64,000 nucleotides of DNA from Cyanoderma ruficeps (Eukaryota; Chordata; Aves; Passeriformes; Timaliidae). The stretch covers positions 5,645,722 to 5,709,721 of the forward strand of contig VZDJ01000052.1 in NCBI GenBank assembly GCA_008694505.1, read 5' to 3'. The position numbers were made by a program, and so were the translations under genes. The notes beneath the pieces were generated by a model. The model did not search any database, was not told the DNA's origin, and worked only from the letters and a program-made list of their open reading frames with translations. This document shows, piece after piece, positions 1 to 13,500 of this stretch (position 1 is its first letter; each line of letters starts with the position of its first letter).

Positions 1-159
1 GAAAATTATCTTTGCAATATAAGAACTGGATGGATCCATGCAGCAAGGGGAACTATGCAGTCCTCTATGGGACTGAAATTTCAGTTTAATGGGAAGCCAG
101 TCCATTGTACTATATTAATATAAAAATACACTATTAGTATATTTACCAGACATAGTGTG

Positions 160-202
160 CTTATTATACATATATATACATATACATACATGTATATATA
201 AA
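160..202. repeat. TA/CATA-rich microsatellite
   Basis: This is an imperfect alternating purine-pyrimidine tract (ATATATACATATACATACAT). Confidence 0.6.
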
Positions 203-2940
203 CACACCATTGATCTTTGACGCTGACTTATTACTTTAATGCAGGGGAAAATACGTTGGTGCAAGAGTCCCACAGATATACAGAGTGATGATAAATATCC
301 TTATTTCATCATGATTTTGGTTCATAAAAAAATTAATTAAAAAAGCTCAGCAACACAAATACACTGAAGTAATGATAAATGTTACAATAACTGTCTCTAA
401 AAATCCTCTGTCCTAAAGTACTATTTGATATACTGACTGAACGTAATTGTGAGCTTCAGCAAAGAAAGGTGCAATAGAATTTTGAGATTTACTTAAAATA
501 CTTCACTCATTTAAGCCAAAGTGCAGTAGCAAATATTTCAATAAATTCAAATTTTGCTATTAGTGGTGCTACAGTTGAAACTGTACAGTAACTTCAGTGG
601 AGATAATCACTGTTAGAAATTAATGCAGCCAGTACAGTATGTGAGTGAGCAGCATTTGTTCCAGCACTGAAATATGTAAGAGATTTTGCAGGTATGGATT
701 TTGCATCAAGATGTTTGCCTTGGTTCAAACACTGGAAGGGAATTTCACACTATCCAGATTCAGGAGTATAAATTATTCTTTCTGAATTAAAGGTTCGTGT
801 ACCCTCAGGCTCAAATTAATTCTTCAAGGGGTCTCACCGTGCCTACGAGATGAACGTTTTGCGACAATGTAAGGCACAACAGTGGAACTCGACAAGAATC
901 AAGGTAAATTATTCTCCTTGCATGGAATTTTTGGAGCACACCCCTCCCTTCCCTGTCCCACTTCCTGCAGTGGCAATGGAAGCATTTGGCAGGCAGTCTT
1001 TCTTGGCAGGGATGTTTTGTCATTTTCCAGCGCTGCTGATGAGGTGATGTATTTTCTGTCAGGGGAAATTAAGGGCCATATTCCCCAGCCTGATAGGAAG
1101 AGAGGGCTCGAATGATTTCCTGAGAAGCTTCTGTATGTAGCGTGCAAGATTTCTAATTCTTATTTTGACAGCAGAAGCATCTCCCTAGGAATATTAATCA
1201 CTGCATCACTGCAATCCAAATTTCAGTCTATCCACAGAAGTGTGCATACACATGCATACCTGTACCACGGGCAAGGCTGGGACTATGCTTAGACCCAAAA
1301 GGCAAAGCCAGGTGATATATTTTAAAACAGTACAGAGAGACCTCAAGACTGCATATTAGCACTCCCAATGTCTTTCAGACATTAAACTTTTTACAGTAAA
1401 TGATGTTTATCCTACCTGGAAATGGTTGCTAGGCAGTGGCAGCTGTAGAGAGAGGCAAACAGTCATTTGCAATTTACCCTCTAATTTCTTTACAATAACG
1501 AAAGGCCACGTTTTATTTCTGGGTCTAGTATGACTTAGAGGCAGGTTATTTGTCTGTCTCAACAATATTATCTGTAAGAAACAATACTTAAATGCCACAA
1601 CGGAGTATTTGTGAGTTAGTACAATCAAGTTTAGACAGTACTAGGTTCAGTCCTCAAGTGGAAGGTGCTTAGTACCCAGTACACATTATTTTAGTAAACT
1701 TTGAAAAGCTGAATGGATTCCTCTTCTCCCACATTCCAGTCAGGGACTGGTTTTTGGCAGGCATTCAATGCTGGTAAGAGCAGATGGCAGAACAGCAAGT
1801 GACCCATTTTTTTTTGTCACATATTCTATCCTACATACAAGTCTGACCTTAGGATTCAGGGAACAGCACACACCTAACATCTATATGGAAGCAAACCCTT
1901 CTAAAGTGAAACCATACTTCATAGTCTTCAACTACTGAGCCCCAGGGAGAGATGCAGTTTGGAGACTGGCCTTTTGGAAACCAAGAGAGTGAAAATGAAG
2001 GCTCCAAAACCATGAAATGCTCTGCCTGGGATGGGGTGCACTCTCATTTCAGACCCTTTATGAAAAATAGTCATCATCATTTGAAGGGTGTCCTTTAGTT
2101 TCTACTATAATCTGTTGGAGACTCTTCGCTGACATTATGTCTGCTGGGGGACCTGCTGGATTTAATTCAGTTCAGGGGTTTTATGGTACAGCAGAACAGA
2201 AAACTCTTGTACAACACTTTGCAGATGATATTTCAACATCTAGTGGACCAAAGTAAAATACCACATAATACAGCCATGTAGGCTTGTCACTTCTCAAACA
2301 CGAAATTGTTCCAAGTGTTATGCTCCCTAAACATTAAAAAACTTCCATTTTCTGACATCAAGCAAAAATCTACAGGATTGAAACATCTCATTATTTTTGG
2401 CTCTTACAGTCTGTGTTTTAGTGCCTACAATAAGGTAAAAGACGTTTTTAAAGAAGAAAAACAGGGCAGACATTGATGGAGGCTGAGTCATCTTTAACCT
2501 TTCATCTCAAATTCTCTTTGTACTTCAATGTTTTGATACATTTAAATGGGGGAAAAGGGGGAAAAAGAAAATTAAGGAAATGCTAACTATTAAAATTAAA
2601 AAGTCAGTCATCTTTAATTCTCATGTCACTTTTACATTTTCTCATTTTTCAAAAAGTAGGTCTGACTTTTGATCCTTTGTGCCAGAAATCTCTGTCACAG
2701 ATGAGAAAAATCAAAGAGAAGAACGTGGCACGGTTTTGCAGCCACTGTGGCTGCACCTGACTTGATTTTGCAGGGAGTAATGAAAGAAAAAACTCCTACT
2801 TTTAGTTTTTGAAGTTTAAACAAAGTAACTTAAGCCTCAATTTCTCAAGACCTACTAAGACTCCCAGAGTCTAAAGAGACTAGACAGAAGCTGTATTTTT
2901 AACTAGGAACTTGCACCAAGTATTTAGGGATTTTTCACGG

Positions 2941-3000
2941 TAAAAAAAACCAAAAAAAAACCCCCCAAAAAACCCAAGAAAACAAACCCAAACCACCACA
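2941..3000. repeat. A/C-rich low-complexity tract
   Basis: Runs of A alternate with runs of C (AAACC and CCCCCCAAAA types) over about 60 bp. Confidence 0.6.
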
Positions 3001-4657
3001 AGTTTAATTTCTATATTTTTACTTACATTTTGTCTGAAATAAATTACCTTTTCTACACAATTTCATAAGAAAGAAGGAGGCAAAGGTAAAAAGTTAACAC
3101 TTACTGGACAGATTAAATGCTGCTTTATAAATTCTGAAAACCAATGGAGATCAAAGAGAAATCATTTGATATACTATCCACTAAAAATGAAAACAACAAA
3201 ATAACACATAAAAACACCTAAATCATATTTTCAGCTGATATAGCTCAAACTATTTAAAGTTAAGTGAAGAAACCTCTAAACTTATACTCCTTAAAATAGT
3301 AACACAGTCCTTCACTGTGTAAACCCTTCGGTGCTCTCCCAACATGTATGCTACAGGTAAGTCACGCCCTCAGAGGACAGAGGGATCAGAGACATCATTC
3401 TCCATCAACAATTAATCAGAGAGAGTGAATATCCAGGGAATTATTTTTTGGATATTCAGCTTGTCACCTACTTTTCTTCTCCCATTTATAATGCTTTCTC
3501 TTTATTTTTTCCATCTCTCCCAACATGCTCTTCCCCCAGTTCCCAGCTTCCCAACTTTTCTGTTTCAAGGCTATGCTTCTCTCCACTCTGCCTGACCTAC
3601 CTAATTCTTTTCCTTACTCCACTGGGCCATTTGCAATCCTCCCCACTATCTGCCAGAAGGGGAGAGGGATTTGATATTCTCAAGAGGCAGCATGTCCAAG
3701 GATTAGCCAAAGCTCTGAGGTGGACCTGTATCAGCTTTCTTATGGAGTGAACTCCCTGGAGAAGGTTGACCAGCAGCAACAAAAGTCACTATTTATTATA
3801 ACGAGGGTAATTAACCTCCTAAACTGAGGAAAACTCAAAGGACCAGGAAATAGGAACAGGAAAAAGGATGTAAGCAACCTTCCTCCTACACAAAGTGTGT
3901 CTGCAGAGGGGCCCCAGTACCAGCCCAACACTCAATCCTTCCCTGTCTTTGAGGGGAGCAAACTCTGCTCCCAAGGTCTTTGTAGGGTGTCTGAGAGCCC
4001 AGGAGCTGCTTTAGGCTCATCCCTGCTGTGTCCCAGCTCCCAGGCTGACAGCTCTCTGTTGTTTTCTCTCCTTGCTGCTACAGCCACCAGGGCCTGGATC
4101 TCCAAACACACACACAGAGGAATGGGCATCTCCCTCCTTCCTTGGGTAAGTCTACTCTGAAAAACCTTAAATAAATTGCTTGGCAAATACTTCCCTTCTG
4201 ACAAATGCAAGAGATTGCAGCAATGTACTAGAGTTTTGAGGGATGGGGTTTTTTGGTGGTTTTTGTCCCGCTGCGCACAATTTATGCCACAATTTGGTTT
4301 CCAGTCCCTTCAGAGCACAGCCTCTTCTCTTCAAAGAAACTGCTTTGCCCCACGTACAAAAGAACATTCTTTTCTTTCAGTTGTCCATCCTTTTTGCCCC
4401 ATGCCAAAGGTCTACCTAACCACAGAACTGCTTTAACCTTTTCATTTCTGGCTGGCAGGGACAACTCCTGTTTGCACATTGCTTTTTGCTGGGCCCTAAT
4501 GGCAGCAGGCCCATGAGCCAGGTGTGTTTTATTCCCTCCAGCACACATCCCATTGAGGTCAGAGTGCAGTGGAGACCTTCTGAGGGTTAACCTGCCAAGC
4601 AGGGAATTTGGTAACTTCTCCACTTTACTTAGACTGGTTACAATTCCTTGCTTTTTC

Positions 4658-4749
4658 CTACTTATCTCACCATGCATATTTATATCTAGAGCTGTATCTA
4701 CATCTACTTATCTCACCATGCATATTTATATCTAGAGCTGTATCTATCT
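4658..4749. repeat. Two 46-bp tandem copies, then TATC microsatellite
   Basis: A 46-bp unit containing CTTATCTCACCATGCATATT appears twice in a row, essentially unchanged. An imperfect TATC tract follows to about 4776. The near-identity suggests a recent duplication, probably variable between individuals. Confidence 0.8.
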
Positions 4750-7499
4750 ATCTACTTACCTATCGACCTATCTGAGTACCAAGAAGCACAAGTACTTACA
4801 TCTCCTCCCATAAATATATGCAGTTCTGTTGCAATTCAGGATGCTGGGACTGACCTCCAATAAATTGGTATCCACCAATAAATGAGCACCTTCTCAGGAC
4901 ACACAAGCTCTCACAGCTCTGCTGTCTTTAGTTCTGGGTAATTCTCTTTGAACTTTCAAGATGTTTTGTCAGTTACCTTCCTCAGACAGGTATAACTGTC
5001 TCTCCAAAGAACATTTCAACTCTGTCCCACTTAAGAGGGACAAGAAGACAAAAAGAGAAGTTCTCCTCTGAACCACCCTGAAACCTCCCTATGATGATGA
5101 TGCAAAATTACCAGATAGGATTAGACACCAAAGATTTCTCACTTTGAATCATGCCCACCTGCCCATCAAACAATCACTTGTAATTACCAAAACAGTTTGA
5201 GAGCTCTCATATTCATGTTGCTCCTTTAAACCAGCAAGATGACCTCGACTTAATCTGCAGTTCTGGAGCTATGGTGAGATGTTGAGGCTGTGCTTTAGCA
5301 ATGTAATTTTAACTCCATTTAGTTTGCTTCCTGCTACCGAGAAAAATCAAATTAACTGCAGCCAAAGAGATTACCTTGCACTACAGGAGTATTTTCCTCA
5401 AAGCAATTCTAGACTCAGAATAATAGCATACCAAAATAGAGCCATAAACAAGAGTCTATATAATATTTGACAAATTACTTCATTGTTTGGTCCATTATAA
5501 GCAGTACAATAACATTCAGATATAGAATACTTATGAAAATGAGCAATAGGATGTGACAAAGTTCATGCAAACCTTGCATATTTCTATAAAATCGTGCAGT
5601 TTGGGGATTTTAATCTTTCATAAAAATCAGAAGCTAATATAGCCAGGACATCTTTCTAAATAGAAACAATACCTGTATAGCTCTTAGGATTACCAATGAA
5701 GAAGAGACAGACAAAAACTGGCCCAAATGGAAAAGAAAATATTTTAAGTTTCTTATGCAGGCTGTAAAAAGGCAGAATAAGACACTGCAGAAGCAGCATA
5801 CATCAACCAAAGGATATAACTGCCTTAGAGGTAAACCAGTCAAAACCAAATAAAACCAATTAAATTTGAGTTGTAGATGTGTCTGAAAAATAAGCATGAA
5901 AAATTCCTAACATACCATGTCTTTGCAACCTTGATTTTGCTCCCTTGTTTGTCTATCCCTCGTCCTAAGAGAGAAGTCTCTCAGCGTGAGAGAGACCAGC
6001 AAGGCATGGCAGACCATCATCTAAAGACAAGGGTATGTGCCAACCCAGAGTTTAAATGGACAAGTTTGATACCTACTCTCTAGGCTTTTAGGTCATGATT
6101 TTGCCAACTAAACATTAATCTTTCGTCATGTAGCCTCAGGTCTTGGTTAGTTCTTTAAAGAATCAGTAATGTTTGCTGGTTTTGCAAGGTTGTGTCTTCA
6201 AAGCTCAACACATCAATCAATCTTTATAAAGGTACGACACTTCTCAAAAAGGTTATGAAGTTATTTCCTGGAGATCTCCGTAGGGTTTATTTTTCTTTCA
6301 AAAACTATTTGGGATTTGATTCATTATCTTCCTGCTGGGATTTCCAGCAAGGTCAAGGCCATGCAATAGCACAAGGTGGGCCATGCATCATCAACCCCTA
6401 CCTTCACCATGGCTGAATACAACCTTGCCCTAACTCTGCATCACATTCCTGTTGATGCTCCTGTGCCAATCCCACCTGGACTCCACACTGAGAAGTCACA
6501 ATACCATTTGATTTAAGAAACAGAAACAGGCTCAGAGAAAGGGATTTGTCACAGCAGTTTTTACAGCTCTCCCTAAGAAGGTTGGCTTGTTGCATACGAA
6601 CTCATCTCAGTGACATGTGGCAGCATTTATGACATATCCCCATATCATGTGGCGGACCAATACCATAAATTTCAGTCACTCTTGCCTTTGAGAAATGTTA
6701 ATAATGAAAACTCATCAATGATTTGTACTGCTGACTAGATGGATGCCTTTCTGACTACTCAAAATTAATGGCAGATCTCAGGGTCTTAAAGAACAGCCGT
6801 CACAGAGAAATACACCTGCAGACAAACATGCAGGAGGCCTTCAAGTGTGATTTGTTAGAAGATATAAAGTGCTAGCTCTCACAACAAACTGGACTGATTA
6901 CAAGGAGAAGTTAGGCAGCCTTCTGCGTCATTTAAAGTGATAAAACCAGAGAAAAGGCAAATGGGAAGCTTAAAAGGAATGACTCAGTCCCCCCTCCAAC
7001 AGTAAGGGTGATTGATAATCACACAGGTTATACATTCATTTTCACTTGTGTCTAGTCATACAGACACTTTAGAACTAGCTGCTTTATCACAGACTTAAAA
7101 ACTAGCTGTGAGCCTCATACAAATTTTCCTTCCACTACTGCTGTTGCCACTAGGTAAAGTTTAAAATGTCAGGTAACAAAATAAATGTAATAAACTTAAC
7201 AGATACATTTTCAGGAGCTTGCTTCACAAAGGATTTTAAATGTGCAGGACAGAAAAGCAACTCTGGGTAGAGAAAGACCATTGTTACTATCAGTTTCATG
7301 AGTAATACCATATTTAGTACTGCTCTTGAGAGTCAGGAGAGGAATAGATATTTGGTGGGTAAGAACAGATATTTGTTTCCAAGTGTAATAAAATGTATCG
7401 ATCAAGCACTTCAAGCTAAATGCTTCTTAAGTGAGACCCACACAGCCATGGAAATCTCAAAGGCACACTCGTGAAAAGGCCAACATGGTATTGAACCAA

Positions 7500-7504
7500 C
7501 ATGG
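7500..7504. repeat. Target-site duplication CATGG, left copy
   Basis: CATGG abuts the first base of the LTR; the matching copy is at 8249-8253. A 5-bp duplication, and the absence of differences between the copies, points to ordinary retroviral integration followed by little change at the borders. Confidence 0.85.
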
Positions 7505-8248
7505 TGTCTTGGGTTATAGAGCCTAAATTATTCCATTTTCATCTGCTGAAAACAGTTGGGGGGTTGTTCCTCTTTATCTCTTGTTTACTCTGGAGGGAGG
7601 GGGCGGGTGCCTTTTGATAACAGCCCAACGGTTAATACCAGGTAGGGCATTGTTCTTATCTTTCTCCACGATGGGCCATTACGACTCCCCAGGCTGTTTT
7701 CTTCCCCAACCTGTTCCCCTTTCCCAAAATATACCCACATTCCATCATCCTATTGGGAGATGCTCCACCCAGTGGGAGGAGCCAACCGTTCCTACCTGGA
7801 TAAAACTGGGACTCGGGACCAGGACGCCCTTCTTGCTTCACCCGATTACCGGAGGAAGACTGGACCCTTCTCACCACCTCTGGACCCTTTTGGCTACAGG
7901 ATCATCTCTACCTCAACAGAACCACATCTGCCACTCCAGGAGGACTCACTTTTGAACTGCTTCCAACACCCTGACCAACAGGGCATCAGGTTGTAGCTCT
8001 GACTTTGTCAGGGCTTTCCAAAATTGTTGTTTGTTTGTTTGCTGGTTTGGTGGGGTGGTTTTGTTTTTTCTACCACATTTGTATTATTGATATTCCTAGT
8101 AAAGAACTGTTATCCCTATTCCCAAATCTTTGCCTGAGAACCCTTAATTGCAAAATTATAATTTAGCGGGGAGTGAGGGGTTTACATTCTCTATTCTAAG
8201 GGGAACCCCAGTTTCCCTGGCAGATACCTGTCTTTCTAAACCAAGACA
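7505..8248 (+). mobile_element. Solo LTR of an endogenous retrovirus with 5-bp target duplication
   Basis: This 744-bp element starts TGTCTTGG and ends CCAAGACA, perfect 8-bp inverted termini of the TG...CA type. It is flanked on both sides by CATGG (7500-7504 and 8249-8253). It contains a TATA-like GGATAAAAC near 7799, an AGTAAA poly(A)-like signal at 8098-8103, and GT-rich sequence before that signal. It has no internal retroviral genes, so it is a solo LTR left by recombination. It is oriented opposite to KIF16B. Confidence 0.88.
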
Positions 8249-8253
8249 CATGG
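8249..8253. repeat. Target-site duplication CATGG, right copy
   Basis: CATGG directly follows the terminal CA of the LTR and matches the copy at 7500-7504. Confidence 0.85.
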
Positions 8254-9817
8254 TTACTTAGGGCAGGGGAGAAAACAGGGATGTGTTTTACAGTTGCAAG
8301 AATTTGGGAGTGGATTACATGTCAGTAATGTTGTAATTCCCATCTCTCAGAACAATGTTTTTCCCCAACAAACTCTGCTTCACTGAGTCTGTGTAAATGT
8401 CATGCTGCCTCAACTACACGAGTTTTAGTAACCCAGGAAAACGGGGGAAAGCTAAAAACCCACAATATTTTTTTTCATTGTTTTTTACAGTGACTTTATA
8501 ATGAGTTAGAGCACATATGAGCCTTCGGGTACAATCAGAATGGAAATTATGCTGCTCTACCTATTTAAATAAAACCCTGCAATACATTAATTGGCAATTA
8601 CTTTACATTACTGGTACTATCAAAAAACTGAGCTTAAAAGTAAAGGTCTCCTTATTTATTCCCTGATTTAAAAATAAAATTGGAGTTAGATTAGAATTTA
8701 CAGTGATTAATTTAAGGATTTGTAATACTGCTAAAGCTCTATTTCAGTTTTTTTCCCATAGAGGACATAACAAGACTAGGACACACAGTGTTCAGCAGTA
8801 GTTCTAAAGAAATTTTAAAAATTTCCAGGAAAATGTAGAGGATACACTCAAACAGATTCAGAGTACCTACACTGCTGACAGCAGTGCACAACACAAATAT
8901 CAAAGCATCATTAACACCCAGTAGTACCTACAGTTAAGTATGACAGAAAATAATAAATAGAGAAGAAATTAACCAAACAAAACCATACCTTTGATTATTT
9001 TTATGATTCACAGCATTTTAACCAATTATAGATAACCATTAATTAATCAAATGTTTTTAAAAATGTTTCCCAAAGTTTGGCACCCATGAGAAGAGTGCTT
9101 TTTCATCTCACTCTCACTCACATCACTGACAGTCTGATATTGAATTTTGGTTTTCAGACGTGGCCAGATAGTTTACCCTCCAACACTATTATTCCTGGCT
9201 TTGGTTCTGAAATATGTCCCACAGCAAACTGGACAACATCCTCTGCTTTTAGTCTTCTCTTGACATCTTCAATTCTATACCAGCAGCTCAATATTTTTCC
9301 TGAAAGCCACTTCTTTGTGTTTATTTTCATATTAAACCACAAGAGATGGTATTTTATTGATTTCTGTCATGCAGGCATGTCTAATTTTTTTTTTCTTGGG
9401 CTTTCTTGCTATAGGCTCTCTAGAGGGATCAAGAATTCTCTTTTGTAAGATGGAGCTTTCTGTATGTTGTGTTGCAGAGACAGATGGTAAAATGGCCCTT
9501 CCACTTTTTAAAAAAAAAATATATTTACGTTACAGCAGTGAAGAGAGCTTTACAGGAAGATCTCACTGTGAATAGAGAACAAGGCATTTAGAAACATATT
9601 TAGTAACTGTACTACTAGGTGCACAGGCTAGAGAAATTAGTTTTCTTCCTTTCTTCTGAAGTCAAGTAATTTTTAACTAAGAAACACAGTATTACTTTCA
9701 CCATATTGATTCTGAAAGATCATTAGCAGGAACACAATAAACTAATACTTTAAAAAGGCCCTTAAACAAAAAAGGCCTCTTGTAGATTGTAAAAATGCTA
9801 ACCTTAAGGTTGGTTTT
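8254..9817. other. No gene recognised
   Basis: AT-rich sequence between the solo LTR and the CR1. The 123-codon plus-strand frame at 9077-9448 shows no recognisable domain. Confidence 0.6.
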
Positions 9818-10575
9818 AGAATCATAGGATGGTTTGGGTTGGGAAGGACCTTAAATCCCATCTCATTCCAACCTCCTTGGCATGGGAGGGATGCCTTGCG
9901 TCAGACCAGGCTGCTCCAAGCCCTGTGCTGTGGACCGTCGAGGCTGGGAGTGTCCCACTTCAGGGAGAGAAAGATGAGCAGGCACACAGCAGCAGTTCAA
10001 GGAAACAACTCTTTCTCTTTATTCAAAAATCTGACTCCATTTATACATTTGCACAGAGGTCAAGAGATTGGCCACTCACGTCACCACCTCCTTAACCTGG
10101 ATGGTGGACATCACCATCAATCGTACTTCCCTCAGAGGAGAAGTATGTAAACATTCTAAAAATACACATTGTTTAGATGAAGCTGCGTGAGAAACCGCAG
10201 CACAAAGACAGAAGGCAGAAAACTCAGGGCAACTCTGTCCAACCTGGCCCTGAACACTCCTGGGGATGATGCAGCCACAGCTTCCCCAGGCAACCTGTGC
10301 CAGTGCCTCCCCAACCTCACAGGGATGAATTTCTAACCTAAACCTACCCTCTGTCAATCTAAAGCCATTTCCCCTTGTCCTGTCACACCATGGCCTTGTC
10401 CCCAGTCCCTCTCCAGCTCTCTTGGAGCCCTTTTAGCTACTGGAAGGTGCCTGAAGTCTCCCCAGAGTCTTTTTTCCCCAAGAAGCTCCCTCAGTCTGTC
10501 TTCATGGAAGAGGCACTCCAGCACTCTGAGCATCTTTCCAACCTTCCTCTGGACTCTCTCCCACACGTCCGCCTA
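9818..10575 (-). mobile_element. CR1 LINE 3' end, interrupted by an insertion
   Basis: The sequence from 9818 (AGAATCATAGGATGGTTTGG) is the reverse complement of the classic CR1 3' end. Familiar CR1 blocks follow: GACCAGGCTGCTCCAAG (9904-9920), CCAACCTGGCCCTGAACAC (10239-10257), TAAACCTACCCTCTGTC, CCATTTCCCCTTGTCC and CTCCAGCACTCTGAGCATC. CR1 is the dominant LINE of birds. The copy is 5'-truncated near 10575 and is split between about 9927 and 10236 by unrelated sequence. No reverse transcriptase frame remains. Confidence 0.88.
9927..10236 (-). mobile_element. About 300-bp insertion inside the CR1, LTR-like
   Basis: CR1 similarity stops after CAAGCCCTGT and resumes at GTCCAACCTGG, leaving about 300 bp of foreign sequence. 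On the minus strand it carries AATAAA (plus TTTATT at 10018-10023), which suggests a short LTR or similar element. The flanks CCCTGT and CTCTGT match at 5 of 6 bases and may be a diverged target duplication. Exact borders are uncertain. Confidence 0.5.
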
Positions 10576-13500
10576 CTGCCCACATATTACATATTACATC
10601 TGCAACGCCTACTGGGTTTTCCAGGCTGCAGGCACACATTCCTGGGTCACACTGGTGTCATTGGTAAACATGGCCCTTCTCGTTTGGGAGCACAAGGCTC
10701 AGCATTGCATTTCTGCTCTTTTACTCCTCTAGAGCAGCTAGAGAAACTAAAAGCCATAAATGTATATTAAAATGTGGAACAATTGTTACTAGATACAGAG
10801 GGGGAACATTTTCAGAAGCTTTTCTTTGTTGCAGATTGCATCAGGTAAGAGTAACCTGTATCTCAATTCCACTTAGATAATGAATCTCTCATTTGATGAA
10901 TACAGCAATGCCAAAATAAACAGCTAAATATTCTTACTGTGGTGCAAAATCTGCAATCTGTATTTCCCTATTCATTCTCCCAGTGATTCCAGAGAGGAAA
11001 AACTTGAAATATCCTACTCCAAAGCTGCCTTATGAAGCACAAGAGAGGCATGGTATAATTCTCCAGATTACAGAGTGAATAAAGTTTAGCAAACAGTTTC
11101 ACATGTGCAGTTGTGTCAGTAATACCATCTAAATATGCAAGATAAAAACACAACAGGCAGTACAGTTGGAATCTGATAATTTTTGCTGCTCTCTATGCTA
11201 CTCCAAAATTAACCAGGGTGTTTTCACAAAAACTAGAGCCTGAGCTGGGTCACTGTATCAACTGATCTGAAAGGATTCTACCTGAAAGACCTACTTAATC
11301 TAGCAGCATATTCCTGACAAAGCCAACAAGAACAAGTTGTTCTTCACAAACCCCTTGGAAGGCAGTGAGACTGTCACTGACAGCTAATGATTAATGGAGT
11401 ACATGTCCAAAACTCCTCTGAAGGAAGGTAATAATAGAAAAAAAAAAAAAAANCCTTTGCTTTTCATTAAGCAGCACGAAAAGAGAGACACAGGGTTGCA
11501 GCCTAAGGCATTCCCCAAGCCAACCCATAGTCAGAAATACCTGAAAAAATGGCTCAGTCTCAATGAGCACCTAAACCTCCAGCTATATTGTCTAGGAATT
11601 CTCAGAGGCATTCCTCTCTCACAGATAGCTCTTATCCATACAAAACTGTTTTACTGATAAAACAACATGAATATTTTGATATTATACAAATTCAATAGGC
11701 AACTGAGCAGAGCCTTGACGACCAGATCATCAAATAACCAAAGGAATTATTCTGTCAAATGGTTCATAAATTATGAGACGATGCACTCACACCTCTCTAA
11801 ATGCATTTTTTAGTTTCTGTGTTACTCATGTACAAGACTTTTGCACAGCACAATCAACGAAAGCTGGCATTTGATTAAACTTCTTTCATTCTGAATCTAT
11901 CAGAAGACGGAGAAAGCTCAGAGAACTGTTTTGAAGCTCACAGGTTTCACTTGCTGCTAGGGAAAGGCCAAAAAAGACCAGGTATCATCAACATCCCCAG
12001 GAGGAAAGAAAGGAAAAGAGAAGAGATAGAGAGAAGCTGTATTTCTGCAGAATCATATGTACCAAGCCAAACTTGTACTGCACGAATCTAGCACCCAAAG
12101 CAACAACAAGCACAAATTAATCCCCCAAACTGTGTTTTTGTAAGGCTCTTAGACATTCAGATTCAGTTTTGTGACAAGAAATTCCTCTTCCAACTAGAAA
12201 TAGACTGAGAATTTCGTATGATGCTGGAAGGAAATATGCTGGAGGGTTTGCTGTTGCCTCTGATGTTCTAGTCCTGGTTAGCAACTATGAATTCAGAGGG
12301 ACCATTTGGAATAAATACATTTCCCTGTAATCAAGCTTTCACATGATATGGTTAGCAGCGATGCTTTTCACACTTTACTTATTGGAATGAATTCTCCTGT
12401 TCATTTGTGGAAAGATGTACTGAGAAATAAGCTAAAAATTTCTTTTAAAAATTTCAGCAGTCTCATGCTGCAGAAAGAAAGGCTGGGTGAAGCTTCGAAG
12501 GATCTACCTCTTAAATCCCATCTGTGAGGAGTGGCAAACCAGGGTTGATATGGAAGCACTACTCATTTAAACCTGCAGGCTTGCAGAATGCTCTGAACAC
12601 AATATAATTAAAAATGGGAGCTGGAAACATGCATGTGACAAAATATGCTTCCTGTGTTTGCACTTCCTGGCTGTTCTGGGTGACAAGAGTACAAATGTTA
12701 AAATTAACTATTTCATAATTACTGTAATTTGTACTGAAAGCTGAAGGCTATAATCACATGCTTGTATAATAGCATTAAAGGGTTTACACACAAATATGTG
12801 TTCTAAAACTTACTACATTTTTTTTTCTTTCAATATTTATGTGAAGATGTATTACCAAGGTTACTAAATTACCAGGCTAGAAAGTAAAAATTAAGGTCTG
12901 TCCTTAATTTAGGATTCATACTTCAAAAACTACTTTCTAAATGCTTTTCTACATATAATTCTGTCAGAATACACATCATGGCATTTGCTATTTCTAAGCA
13001 CATCAATGTTGCAAATAATTTTCATTTTCACTTGTGCCCTAATAAACAATTTCCATTAAAAAAAAAAAGGGCTTTTAGACTGTTTATACATTCTTGGTGC
13101 TTGGTGTTTGTCCTATGGTTCTCATATTAGATCTGTAACTCCTATTATATTTCACCAATGTTTAAATGCCAAATTACAGTACATTAGTCTTGAATATTTG
13201 GAAAAAAAAACAAAACAAAACCACAAACCAAATTTGCTACTTCATATCCAGACACTCAGAAACATCCTTCCAGTTCAGCCAAAACACATCAACACATTAT
13301 TTCTTCACTGGATCTAATTTTCAAAGAAATAAACAAATCTTAAAATATTGTTAGAGACCATGCTTATAAAGGCTCCACGAAACAACCTGAAGAGACAATC
13401 CAGATCCAAATAAACCAGAACTTTCTAAAATAATGAGATAGCATTTGTAGCAAGATATGTACAACCATGTTCAGTATTATATGCTGCACTCTGCTCTCTT

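Larger units (their letters stand above)
1..7499. other. No gene recognised
   Basis: AT-rich non-coding sequence. Apart from the microsatellites at 160-202 and 4658-4776 and the A/C tract at 2941, I see no exon. Open frames up to about 130 codons (for example near 3448 and 4282) lack family resemblance or splice support. This is probably a KIF16B intron, since its last exons are not in the window. Confidence 0.6.

Noticed and set aside
3448..3750. 100-codon plus-strand open frame
   Set aside because: Ser/Pro/Leu/Phe-rich translation of CT-rich DNA with no recognisable domain or splice context.
4282..4677. 131-codon minus-strand open frame
   Set aside because: No family resemblance and heavy overlap with other open frames on both strands.
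7581..7955. 124-codon plus-strand open frame
   Set aside because: It lies wholly inside the solo LTR and is a chance frame in GC-richer LTR sequence.
10375..10770. 131-codon plus-strand open frame
   Set aside because: It is mostly an antisense reading of CR1 sequence.
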